Shown one piece after another: positions 1 through 6,441 of a stretch of DNA of 7,429 bases. Source of the DNA: Actinomycetota bacterium (lineage in GTDB: Bacteria > Actinomycetota > Acidimicrobiia > Acidimicrobiales > Ilumatobacteraceae); the NCBI GenBank assembly GCA_009701105.1, contig WLKU01000060.1:1-7429 (forward strand), given 5' to 3'. The position numbers were made by a program, and so were the translations under genes. Below the pieces are notes generated by a model. The model saw only the letters and a list, made by a program, of their open reading frames with translations, did no database searches and had not been told where the DNA came from. Position 1 is the stretch's first letter; every line of letters starts with the position of its first letter.

Positions 1-1
1 A

Positions 2-145
2 GTGACCGTAGAGCCAGGGGTCTATCGTGTAGGTGTTGGAGGAGTGCGGATAGAGGATTTGATTCTTGTAACCGCAACATCCAGCCAAACCCTCACCCTG
101 AGTCAGAAAGAATCTTTGTGCCTGCCATCTCGACGAATGATCTGA
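2..145 (+). CDS. M24 family metallopeptidase (Xaa-Pro peptidase), C-terminal end only
   Basis: This is the last 47 codons of a gene that begins before the window. The reading frame opens with VTVEPGVYRVGVGGVRIEDL, the typical end of the pita-bread fold of M24 peptidases. The glutamates of VEPG and RIED are the last two metal ligands of that active site. Family members such as PepQ/PepP cleave Xaa-Pro bonds in cytoplasmic peptides. The frame continues past the usual end (TLTLSQKES resembles the common LLTRSPKEL tail) and stops with TGA at 143-145, 28 nt inside efp. A pepQ-efp-nusB order is common in Actinomycetota and Firmicutes, which supports the call. Dipeptidase and aminopeptidase cannot be told apart from this fragment. 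Confidence 0.82.
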   Translation: MTVEPGVYRVGVGGVRIEDLILVTATSSQTLTLSQKESLCLPSRRMI

Positions 146-681
146 AAAATGGAGTTTCCCTCAACATCGATAACACGTTGTACACCGTTGTCGAATTTCA
201 ACACGTAAAACCTGGCAAGGGTGGCGCGTTCGTGCGCACCAAATTGCGCAACCTACGCACGGGCAACATGCTTGAGCGCACATTTAACGCTGGCATCAAA
301 GTTGAGCAAGCCATTCTTGACAAGCGCGACATGCAATTTTTGTACAAAGATGGTGATGATTACGTTTTTATGGACAACGTAACGTACGATCAGTTGACGA
401 TCAAGCCAGTAGCTCTCGGCGACGCAGCTGATTACTTGATTGAAAATGCAGTAGCGATGATCGCAAGTTACGGCGACGAAATCGTCAGCGTTGAAATTCC
501 GCCATCAGTTGAGCTCGAAATTGCATTCACCGAGCCAGGTATGCAAGGAGATCGAGTGTCTGGTGCACGCAAGCCAGCGACGTTGCAGACAGGCAAAGTG
601 ATTCAGGTTCCGTTGTTCGTCAACATTGGCGACCGCGTCAAGGTTGATACTCGCACTGCCGAATATGTGACTCGCGTTTGA
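118..681 (+). CDS. efp: Translation elongation factor P (EF-P)
   Basis: EF-P binds the ribosome between the P and E sites and relieves stalling at proline runs. The 187 residues fit the usual 185-190. An N-terminal KOW-like domain (about 1-65) is followed by two OB-fold domains (about 66-128 and 129-187). The activation loop reads HVKPGKGGAF at residues 29-38, with Lys34 where E. coli EF-P carries its modified lysine. The C-terminal signature TGKVIQVPLFVNIGDRVKVD is intact. GTG at 118 is the only plausible start: there is no in-frame start upstream, and the next TTG (178) lies inside the first domain. A weak purine-rich Shine-Dalgarno sequence, AGAAAGAA (105-112), precedes it inside the upstream peptidase gene. 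The stop overlaps nusB. No EF-P lysine-modification gene is visible here. Confidence 0.97.
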   Translation: MPAISTNDLKNGVSLNIDNTLYTVVEFQHVKPGKGGAFVRTKLRNLRTGNMLERTFNAGIKVEQAILDKRDMQFLYKDGDDYVFMDNVTYDQLTIKPVALGDAADYLIENAVAMIASYGDEIVSVEIPPSVELEIAFTEPGMQGDRVSGARKPATLQTGKVIQVPLFVNIGDRVKVDTRTAEYVTRV

Positions 682-1112
682 CCGTGACGGACGACAAAAA
701 ACCGCGCACAGGGGGCAAGACCGCTCGCTCGGATGCCCGCGAGCGTGCAATGCATATTTTGTATGAGGCAGACACCAAAGGGTTGACCGGAACCGAAGTG
801 CTTGCAATACAAGTGCTGAGTGTCGATGACCTGACAACAGAGATTGTGACGGGAGTATCGACGCATCTGGATCAGATAGATGGTCACATAGTTGAGTGTG
901 CAAATGGCTGGACACTTGCCCGAATGCCAGTGATTGATCGAAATGTTTTGAGAATGGCCGTGTTTGAACTGTCTTATAGCCACGACGTGCCGGTTGCTGT
1001 GGTGATCAATGAGGCAGTCGAACTTGCCAAGACTTTCTCGACAGATGATTCGGGACGCTTTGTCAACGGTGTGTTATCGGCGATTTCCAAAGTGGTTCGC
1101 GTCACTTCGTAG
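678..1112 (+). CDS. nusB: Transcription antitermination/termination factor NusB
   Basis: NusB is a small all-helical RNA-binding protein that pairs with NusE (ribosomal protein S10) on boxA RNA and supports rRNA antitermination. The 144-residue length fits the family. An Arg-rich N-terminus (ARERAMHILYEAD, residues 20-32) leads into the conserved RMPVIDRNVLRMAVFEL (82-98). The family's C-terminal helix signature follows (VVINEAVELAKTF, 108-120, then DDSGRFVNGVL). I give the start as TTG 678, which overlaps the efp stop in a TTGA arrangement. GTG 684, two codons later, is equally possible because neither has a clear Shine-Dalgarno sequence and translation is probably coupled to efp. The gene ends 2 nt before the membrane protein gene, so it probably sits mid-operon. 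Confidence 0.95.
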   Translation: MTVTDDKKPRTGGKTARSDARERAMHILYEADTKGLTGTEVLAIQVLSVDDLTTEIVTGVSTHLDQIDGHIVECANGWTLARMPVIDRNVLRMAVFELSYSHDVPVAVVINEAVELAKTFSTDDSGRFVNGVLSAISKVVRVTS

Positions 1113-1114
1113 CA

Positions 1115-2545
1115 ATGAATCGCTTGTCCACTCGAGTCCGACGCATTTCGTCGTGGACTCTTGTAGTCGTCGCGGCAATTACTGCGTACACCTGCTATTT
1201 CAGTTTCACCACGGTGCAGATTCATCGTGGGCTCGGAACATCGGCCTATGACTTCGGTCTGTATGACCAAGGCATTTGGCTGCTATCAGAGGGCAAGACT
1301 CCATTTGTGACTTTGATGGGTCGCAATCTGTTTGGCGATCACACGTCATTTGTCTTGTTGTTGCTTGTGCCACTCATGTGGGTTTTTTCATCCACGGGCA
1401 TGCTGTTTGTAGTGCAGTCAGTGGTGATTGCATGCGGAGCAATACCGATATATGCATACGCTCGAAAGCGGCTCGAGAGCGATGCGCTTGGTTGCATGTT
1501 TGCTTGCACATATTTGCTCTACCCAGCGGTGAGTTGGACAAATGTTGAGAATTTTCATCCCGATTCGTTTTTGGGTGTGTTCATTGCGGTCGCTCTCTGG
1601 GCTGCTTTGAGTCGTAAATGGCGGTGGTATGTAGTGGCTGTCGTGTTGGCATTGTTGGTCAAAGAAGATGTTGTGTTGGTGGTGGCGCCAATTGGAGTAT
1701 GGGTGGCGTTACGACGAGATGTGCGTATTGGTATAGCAACAGTTGTTGGTGCTATCGGAGCCGCGTTGCTGTGTTTTCTAGTCGTGATTCGCGACTTAAC
1801 CGGAACGGCATTTAGAAATTCATGGCGCATACCGTTTGGCGGATTCGGCGGACTTCTTAAAACGGCGCTTACAGCGCCAGGCACGTTACTGCGTTATCTG
1901 ACTAGTGATGGTCGCTTGACCTATTTTATGCAGATGTTGTTGCCAACAGGAGGCATGTTCTTCATTGCTCCAAGTGTGGCGTTGATCGGGTTCACAGTGC
2001 TGTTGTCCAATATTGTCAGCACGTTTTACTACCAATACCAAATTCAATATCACTATTCACTAGTCGTTGCGCCGATTTTGATTTTTGGCAATGTTTACGC
2101 AATCGGTCGATTAGGTAAAGTTGCACGTCGTAAAGCAGCATTGGTTGTTGGGGTGGCTTCAGTCTTGTCAGCACTTCTGCTGGCACCGTTGCCGTTTGCA
2201 CGCAACCAAATTCAGAAGTTTCCACCATCCAGCCCTGCAGTCACAGCTGCACACGAGTTATTCTCCAAGATTCCTTCGAATGCGGTTATCTCCGTATTCC
2301 ATCCGTTGACAGCGCAGCTGGCTCGGCGAGATCGTATTTATGCTTTTCCTAATCCTTTTCAACGTGCGTTGTACGGTCCGGACGTCTTTGCGTCAGGGGA
2401 CAGACTGGATTTCGCCGACGAAATTGAGTACGTGATGTTGCCAATTGCGCTCTCAGAAGAATCTGAACAGGTGTGGCGGGCAGAGATCCATGACTATCTC
2501 ATCGTTGCTTCCAACAACTGGTGGATTCTGTATCGCCGTCGGTAA
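1115..2545 (+). CDS. DUF2079-family polytopic membrane protein (putative GT-C-like transferase)
   Basis: This is a 476-residue integral membrane protein with roughly nine or ten hydrophobic segments, for example about 13-33, 78-92, 96-116, 151-166, 171-195, 204-226, 280-300, 313-333 and 341-360. A more polar C-terminal domain covers about 370-476. Motifs I associate with DUF2079 are present: YDFGLYDQGIW (45-55), NLFGDH (71-76), NFHPD (146-150), LLVKED (180-185), QYHY (311-314) and FPNPF (411-415). The acidic residues in the first extracytoplasmic loop recall GT-C glycosyltransferases that use lipid-linked sugars; this is inference, and the substrate is unknown. ATG 1115 lies 2 nt after the nusB stop with no Shine-Dalgarno sequence, suggesting translational coupling. 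In Streptomyces this position holds bldD, so the gene looks like a lineage-specific occupant. It shows no frameshift or truncation. Confidence 0.85.
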   Translation: MNRLSTRVRRISSWTLVVVAAITAYTCYFSFTTVQIHRGLGTSAYDFGLYDQGIWLLSEGKTPFVTLMGRNLFGDHTSFVLLLLVPLMWVFSSTGMLFVVQSVVIACGAIPIYAYARKRLESDALGCMFACTYLLYPAVSWTNVENFHPDSFLGVFIAVALWAALSRKWRWYVVAVVLALLVKEDVVLVVAPIGVWVALRRDVRIGIATVVGAIGAALLCFLVVIRDLTGTAFRNSWRIPFGGFGGLLKTALTAPGTLLRYLTSDGRLTYFMQMLLPTGGMFFIAPSVALIGFTVLLSNIVSTFYYQYQIQYHYSLVVAPILIFGNVYAIGRLGKVARRKAALVVGVASVLSALLLAPLPFARNQIQKFPPSSPAVTAAHELFSKIPSNAVISVFHPLTAQLARRDRIYAFPNPFQRALYGPDVFASGDRLDFADEIEYVMLPIALSEESEQVWRAEIHDYLIVASNNWWILYRRR

Positions 2546-2550
2546 AAGGT

Positions 2551-2558
2551 GCTACAGT
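2551..2558 (+). promoter_or_regulatory. Candidate extended -10 promoter for the pyr operon
   Basis: TACAGT at 2553-2558 fits the TAnnnT pattern of actinobacterial SigA -10 boxes. It is preceded by TGC (2550-2552), giving an extended -10. No convincing -35 hexamer lies 16-18 nt upstream, which extended -10 promoters can tolerate. The start of transcription would fall near 2565, just at the first leader hairpin, giving a leader of about 60 nt before pyrR. The element sits just after the DUF2079 stop codon (2543-2545). Its place in the only gap between the two gene groups favours a real promoter, but the call rests on one short hexamer. Confidence 0.4.
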
Positions 2559-2565
2559 CAGTGAC

Positions 2566-2581
2566 GCATTCATCAGAATGC
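2566..2581 (+). promoter_or_regulatory. Perfect 6-bp hairpin at the start of the pyr leader
   Basis: GCATTC (2566-2571) and GAATGC (2576-2581) are perfect inverted repeats around the tetraloop ATCA. No T-run follows, so it does not look like an intrinsic terminator for the membrane protein gene. If transcription starts near 2565, the stem would sit at the very 5' end of the mRNA, where it could protect the transcript or stack on the PyrR hairpin 3 nt downstream. That role is inference. Confidence 0.5.
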
Positions 2582-2584
2582 AAG

Positions 2585-2615
2585 TCGTTAATTGAACCCT
2601 GTGAGGTTCAAACGA
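2585..2615 (+). promoter_or_regulatory. PyrR-binding RNA hairpin in the pyrR leader
   Basis: The upper stem pairs TTGAACC (2592-2598) with GGTTCAA (2605-2611), seven perfect pairs. It closes the hexaloop CUGUGA (2599-2604). A bulge UAA (2589-2591) separates it from a 4-bp lower stem, UCGU (2585-2588) with ACGA (2612-2615). As I recall it, the PyrR-binding consensus is ARUCCNGNGAGGYU. The sequence here, AACCCUGUGAGGUU (2595-2608), matches 13 of 14 positions, and the one difference (U to C) turns a U-G pair into C-G, keeping the stem. The hexaloop fits CNGNGA exactly. UMP-bound PyrR binds such loops. Since no terminator follows and the hairpin ends on the Shine-Dalgarno sequence, translational repression as described for Mycobacterium smegmatis is the likely mode. 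Confidence 0.85.
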
Positions 2616-2620
2616 AGGGG
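2615..2620 (+). promoter_or_regulatory. pyrR ribosome-binding site, adjoining the PyrR hairpin
   Basis: AAGGGG lies 5 nt before GTG 2626 and selects that start over the in-frame ATG at 2659. Its first A can pair in the lower stem of the PyrR hairpin, so protein bound to the hairpin would block ribosome loading. It is the first ribosome-binding site of the pyr operon. Confidence 0.8.
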
Positions 2621-2625
2621 TAACA

Positions 2626-3171
2626 GTGAGTAGTGCACCACAATCGGCAGTTGCCGTCATGTCTGGCCCCGATGTCACTCGAGCTATTAGTCGTATTGCT
2701 CATGAAATTGTCGAGCGCAATCACGGTGTTGAAAACGTCGTACTGGTTGGTTTGCAACGGGGTGGTACGTGGATTGCAGATGCTCTAGGTGAGCGAATCT
2801 CATCGATCGAGCCAAACTTTGCAGTACCAGTAGGTTCGCTTGACCCAACTATGTATCGCGACGACATTGGACTAAGGCCAGTAGTTGCAGGATCAGCGAG
2901 CCATATCCCTTGTGACATCACCGGCGCGACCGTCGTATTGATCGATGATGTTCTGTATACGGGAAGAACGGTGCGTGCAGCACTTGAGGGGTTAAACAAT
3001 TTTGGACGACCGCGCGCGGTTCAACTTGCTGTGTTGGTTGATCGTGGGCATCGCGAACTACCCATACGACCCGATTATGTGGGCAAGAACATGCCTACAC
3101 AAACGACAGACGAAGTGGATGTCTCGGCAGAAGGCGTAGTCGTTACGTCGGTAGCAGGGGTGTCTTCGTGA
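2626..3171 (+). CDS. pyrR: PyrR, pyrimidine operon RNA-binding regulator / uracil phosphoribosyltransferase
   Basis: PyrR has a type I phosphoribosyltransferase fold. It binds pyr leader RNA when UMP is high and lets go when PRPP is high, and many members also convert uracil plus PRPP to UMP. The PRPP-binding motif [18 protein letters not shown] spans residues 103-120, and the conserved [20 protein letters not shown] spans 139-158. The YRDD segment (77-80) and the N-terminal [13 protein letters not shown] (22-34) also match. The length, 181 residues, is normal. The pyrophosphate loop reads GLQRGG (42-47) instead of the GIKTRG of Bacillus subtilis. The GTG start is set by AAGGGG 5 nt upstream. 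The stop overlaps pyrB by 4 nt (GTGA). Its own leader carries a matching PyrR-binding hairpin, so autoregulation together with the downstream genes is expected. Confidence 0.96.
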   Translation: MSSAPQSAVAVMSGPDVTRAISRIAHEIVERNHGVENVVLVGLQRGGTWIADALGERISSIEPNFAVPVGSLDPTMYRDDIGLRPVVAGSASHIPCDITGATVVLIDDVLYTGRTVRAALEGLNNFGRPRAVQLAVLVDRGHRELPIRPDYVGKNMPTQTTDEVDVSAEGVVVTSVAGVSS

Positions 3172-4091
3172 AGCATCTGCGTTCCATTTCCGAATTGGGT
3201 GCAGATGGATTGTCTCGCATACTCAAACTCACCGAGAGCATGGCAGAGATCAATACCCGAGCAGTGCCAAAAGTTCCTGCATTGCGTGGCAAGACGGTGG
3301 TGAGCCTGTTTTTCGAAGACTCGACTCGAACGCGATTGAGTTTTGAGACTGCAGCAAAGCGTCTGTCGGCGGAGACGATGAATTTCAGTGTTTCTACATC
3401 GAGTGTCAACAAAGGTGAAAGTTTGCGCGACACAATCGAGACCATCACCGACATGGGTGTTGACGCATTTGTTGTGCGCCACAAATCAGTTGGTGTGCCA
3501 TGGCAAATTTCGCAATGGACGGATGCCTCGATTGTCAATGCTGGAGATGGGGCCCATCAGCACCCAACGCAAGCACTTGTGGACTGTTTTACGGTTCGTG
3601 AGGCTCTTGGCAGACAAGATCTCAGCGGACTCAATCTGACAATCGTCGGTGATATAAAGCACAGCCGAGTAGCACGAAGCAACATCCAAGCTTTTTCTCT
3701 ACTTGGTGCAAATATCACGTTGGTCGCACCTCCAACGCTCTTGCCACTGAACATCGAGCATTGGCCGGTGAAGGTGAGCAATGATTTGGACGCAGTGCTC
3801 GCAAGCACTGATGTGCTGTATATGTTGCGGCTGCAAAGCGAACGGATGGCACAAGGTTTGGTGCCAAGTTTGTACGAATACAGCACGCGGTATGGGCTCG
3901 ATGAGAAACGCGTTGCGGCACTGCAGTCGAGTTCTGTGGTGATGCACCCAGGACCGATGAATCGCGGCGTCGAAATGTTGATTGATCCAAGTGACATACC
4001 AAATTCGTTGATTCACAGGCAAGTGACAAATGGGGTTTCTGTACGTATGGCCGTGTTGTTTGATTTGCTTTCAGCGGAGGAGCTGTCATGA
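3168..4091 (+). CDS. pyrB: Aspartate carbamoyltransferase catalytic subunit
   Basis: PyrB joins carbamoyl phosphate and L-aspartate to give carbamoyl-aspartate, the committed step of UMP synthesis. The 307 residues are normal for the catalytic chain. The carbamoyl-phosphate loop STRTR is at 52-56 within [19 protein letters not shown] (104-109) and [10 protein letters not shown] (130-139) complete that side of the active site. The aspartate-side motifs are [13 protein letters not shown] (160-172), YMLRLQSER (218-226) and HPGPMNRG (260-267). The GTG start overlaps the pyrR stop and has AGGGG at 3156-3160, 7 nt upstream. The stop overlaps pyrC by 4 nt (ATGA). No pyrI regulatory subunit is present, so control is probably through PyrR at the RNA level. 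The adjacent pyrC is of a type known to complex with PyrB in Aquifex. Confidence 0.98.
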   Translation: MKHLRSISELGADGLSRILKLTESMAEINTRAVPKVPALRGKTVVSLFFEDSTRTRLSFETAAKRLSAETMNFSVSTSSVNKGESLRDTIETITDMGVDAFVVRHKSVGVPWQISQWTDASIVNAGDGAHQHPTQALVDCFTVREALGRQDLSGLNLTIVGDIKHSRVARSNIQAFSLLGANITLVAPPTLLPLNIEHWPVKVSNDLDAVLASTDVLYMLRLQSERMAQGLVPSLYEYSTRYGLDEKRVAALQSSSVVMHPGPMNRGVEMLIDPSDIPNSLIHRQVTNGVSVRMAVLFDLLSAEELS

Positions 4092-5362
4092 CGATTGTGA
4101 TCAAGGGTGGAAGTGTCGTGGGGGTGAGCGGTGTCGAAAAAGCCGATGTACTCGTTGACAATGACATCATCGTGAAAGTTGGCAAAAATTTGACAGGCGA
4201 TATCGCGCTTGATGCAACTGGTTGTCACATATTTCCTGGCTTTGTCGACTTGCATGCGCACTTGCGCGAGCCAGGACGCGAAGACACCGAAACAATCGAA
4301 ACCGCTAGCCGTGCGGGTGCAAAGGGTGGTTACACGGCATTGATTGCGATGCCCAACACCAACCCAGCGCACGACTCGGTAACCGTGATTGAGTTTGTGC
4401 GTGAGCAAGCACGCAAGGCTGGTTTGCTCGATGTGTTTCCGAGTGGCTGCATCACCATGGGGCGTCAAGGTGAAGCACTTGCGCCGTTGGCCGAATTGAG
4501 TGCTGCTGGAGTTCGCATCTTCACCGACGACGGATCTGGAGTGCAAGATCCCGTACTGATGGGTCGAGCCATGCAATATGCAAAAACTCTTGGAATAACC
4601 ATGGCGCAACATTGTGAGGTGTCGGCACTCACACAAGGTGCAGTTATGAACGAGTGTGGTTGCTCGTCAGACATGGGCGTGCCAGGCTGGCCCGCAATTG
4701 CCGAAGAGATGATGGTGCAACGAGATATTGAGATGTCTCGAAAAACAGGTGCATCAGTGCATTTTCTGCACTTGTCTACAGCGAGGTCTGTCGAGTTGGT
4801 ACGTGCCGCCAAAAGCGAGGGTCTCAACGTAACGGCCGAGGTGACGCCGCATCACCTTTCATTAACGCAGGAGTTACTGACGACATTCGATCCCATTTAT
4901 AAAGTCAATCCACCACTGCGGAGCATGACTGACATTGAAGCGCTCAAGTCCGGTCTGTTGGACGGAACCATCGATGCAGTTGCCACCGACCATGCGCCAC
5001 ACGCCAGAAGAGACAAAGAACTCTCGCTCGATCAGGCGCCACCGGGCATGATCGGTTTGGAAACAGCCCTTGGCGTTGTGTTGTCTAGTGTTGATCTGGA
5101 TCCTGTTCAAATCGCTGCAGTGATGTCACGAAACCCCGCGCGAATAGCCCAGATCACTGATCATCACGGTCGCAACATTGAAGCAGGCGATACCGCCAAT
5201 CTGTGTGTCGTTGACTTGGATGCGATGTGGCAAGTGAATCCTGCCAAGTTGGCGAGCAAAAGCAAAAATACTCCCTTCGTCGGGAGGCAATTGCGAGGTA
5301 TGGTGCGCAGCACGATGTATCGCGGGCAAATCACTGTTCAAGATGGGGAAGCACAGAAATGA
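4088..5362 (+). CDS. pyrC: Dihydroorotase, class I (long form)
   Basis: PyrC reversibly cyclises carbamoyl-aspartate to dihydroorotate. At 424 residues it belongs to the long amidohydrolase type of Bacillus, Aquifex and Actinomycetota, not the short E. coli type. The metal-binding motif DLHAHLREPG (54-63) gives His56 and His58. Other likely zinc or active-site residues are Asp148 in FTDDGSG, His175 in AQHCE, His228 in FLHLS and Asp301 in ATDHAPHA. TPHHLSLT (253-260), YKVNPPLRS (271-279) and the mobile-loop region APPGMIGLETAL (317-328) are also present, so it looks catalytically complete. ATG 4088 overlaps the pyrB stop and has a strong Shine-Dalgarno sequence, GGAGGAG (4076-4082), 5 nt upstream. 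The stop overlaps carA directly. In Streptomyces and mycobacteria I recall a small gene between pyrC and carA, which is absent here. Confidence 0.98.
   Translation: MTIVIKGGSVVGVSGVEKADVLVDNDIIVKVGKNLTGDIALDATGCHIFPGFVDLHAHLREPGREDTETIETASRAGAKGGYTALIAMPNTNPAHDSVTVIEFVREQARKAGLLDVFPSGCITMGRQGEALAPLAELSAAGVRIFTDDGSGVQDPVLMGRAMQYAKTLGITMAQHCEVSALTQGAVMNECGCSSDMGVPGWPAIAEEMMVQRDIEMSRKTGASVHFLHLSTARSVELVRAAKSEGLNVTAEVTPHHLSLTQELLTTFDPIYKVNPPLRSMTDIEALKSGLLDGTIDAVATDHAPHARRDKELSLDQAPPGMIGLETALGVVLSSVDLDPVQIAAVMSRNPARIAQITDHHGRNIEAGDTANLCVVDLDAMWQVNPAKLASKSKNTPFVGRQLRGMVRSTMYRGQITVQDGEAQK
5345..5351 (+). promoter_or_regulatory. carA ribosome-binding site
   Basis: GGGGAAG lies 7 nt before ATG 5359 inside the end of pyrC. 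It fixes the carA start there rather than at the in-frame ATG 5227, which would add 44 residues unlike CarA and overlap pyrC by 136 nt. Confidence 0.75.
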
Positions 5363-6441
5363 CAATTAGAGAATCAGTGTTGGTGCTTCGAGATGGAAGT
5401 GTCTTTGAAGGTGAGGCAATAGGTGCAGACCCTGTCGGCGGCATCGCAAGTGGCGAAGTTGTCTTTCATACTGCGCTAACTGGTTATCAAGAAGTGATTT
5501 CCGATCCTTCGTACGCCGGTCAGATCATTACGTTTACAACACCGCATATTGGCAATTACGGAACCACACCGCTCGACAACGAGTCGTCACACGTGTTTGC
5601 TCGCGGTGTCATCGTGCGCGAGATGTCGCAGCGACGGAGCAACTGGCGAGCCAACAACGATCTTGACGCCTACTTACGTGGAATGAATGTGAGCGGTATT
5701 GCAGGCATTGATACCCGAAGACTCACTCGAGTTCTTCGCGATACAGGCGCGATGCCTGGGGCTTTTGGTCAGGCGAGCGAGGCAAGTGTGTTGGCTCGAG
5801 CACAAAGCGAGTTGGGCACATCTGGCATCGATTTGGTGAAACAGGTAACGACAACTCAGCCATACGTCGTTGGTGGCGGGCATATGAAAGTCGTTGCATA
5901 CGATTTCGGAATTAAGAGCACCATTCTTCGATGCTTGAGCGAAATAGCAACGGTGCATGTCGTGCCTGCGCACTATTCGGCCGAGCAGGTTTTGGCGCTG
6001 CAACCCGATGGTGTGTTCTTGTCTAACGGACCAGGAGACCCAGAAACGGTTGACGGTGCGCCTGCTGCAATTCGTGCCATTATCGAACAGGGCGTACCGA
6101 TGTTTGGTATCTGTCTCGGCCATCAACTCATGGCACTTGCACTTGGAGGCAAAACCTTCAAGTTGCCATTTGGCCATCACGGAGCAAACCATCCGGTGCG
6201 CAACTTACGCACAGGTTCAGTCGAGATCACAAGCCAAAATCACAACTTCTGTGTCGACCCTGCATCACTGAGTGGCATCGCCGACATCACGCACACCAAT
6301 CTCAATGATCAAACCAACGAAGGCATGCGCGTTCGCGATGTTCGCGCATTCAGCGTGCAGTATCACCCCGAAGCCGGTCCTGGTCCACACGACAGTCGAT
6401 ATTTGTTTAATGAATTTGCACAACTGATGGGACAACGCTGA
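5359..6441 (+). CDS. carA: Carbamoyl-phosphate synthase small subunit (glutamine amidotransferase)
   Basis: CarA hydrolyses glutamine and passes ammonia through a tunnel to CarB for carbamoyl phosphate synthesis. The product is 360 residues, normal for the family. The N-terminal CarA domain (about 1-150) contains [18 protein letters not shown] (39-56) and [10 protein letters not shown] (59-68). The class I amidotransferase domain follows, with LSNGPGDP (221-228), the nucleophile Cys252 in GICLGHQ (250-256), GHHGANHPV (272-280), and His336 and Glu338 in QYHPEA. The catalytic triad is therefore complete. I chose ATG 5359 because the family homology starts there ([16 protein letters not shown]), it overlaps the pyrC stop as ATGA, and it has a good ribosome-binding site. 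The stop overlaps the carB start by 1 nt (TGATG), consistent with equal production of the two subunits. Confidence 0.98.
   Translation: MTIRESVLVLRDGSVFEGEAIGADPVGGIASGEVVFHTALTGYQEVISDPSYAGQIITFTTPHIGNYGTTPLDNESSHVFARGVIVREMSQRRSNWRANNDLDAYLRGMNVSGIAGIDTRRLTRVLRDTGAMPGAFGQASEASVLARAQSELGTSGIDLVKQVTTTQPYVVGGGHMKVVAYDFGIKSTILRCLSEIATVHVVPAHYSAEQVLALQPDGVFLSNGPGDPETVDGAPAAIRAIIEQGVPMFGICLGHQLMALALGGKTFKLPFGHHGANHPVRNLRTGSVEITSQNHNFCVDPASLSGIADITHTNLNDQTNEGMRVRDVRAFSVQYHPEAGPGPHDSRYLFNEFAQLMGQR

Noticed and set aside
505..983. Two minus-strand open frames opposite efp and nusB
   Set aside because: Their translations are rich in Cys, His, Arg and Ser with no recognisable motif, as expected from the reverse strand of real genes.
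2566..2584. Intrinsic terminator for the efp-nusB-DUF2079 unit
   Set aside because: The 6-bp stem is AT-containing and is followed by AAGTCG rather than a T-run.
2596..2621. Alternative pairing of ACCCU (2596-2600) with GGGGU (2617-2621) that would hide the Shine-Dalgarno sequence when the PyrR hairpin is open
   Set aside because: It has only five pairs, one of them G-U, across a 16-nt loop. That is far weaker than the competing PyrR hairpin, and the known repression mode does not need it.
2659..2661. Downstream ATG as the pyrR start
   Set aside because: GTG 2626 has a well-placed AAGGGG, while nothing similar precedes the ATG, and the longer N-terminus is normal for actinobacterial PyrR.
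4013..4636. A 207-codon open frame on the minus strand opposite pyrB/pyrC
   Set aside because: It lies wholly opposite two certain genes, its translation looks like no known family, and open antisense frames are common shadows of coding DNA.
5227..5358. A 44-residue N-terminal extension of CarA from ATG 5227
   Set aside because: The added residues do not resemble CarA, the extension would overlap pyrC by 136 nt, and ATG 5359 has a good ribosome-binding site and the same ATGA overlap seen elsewhere in the operon.
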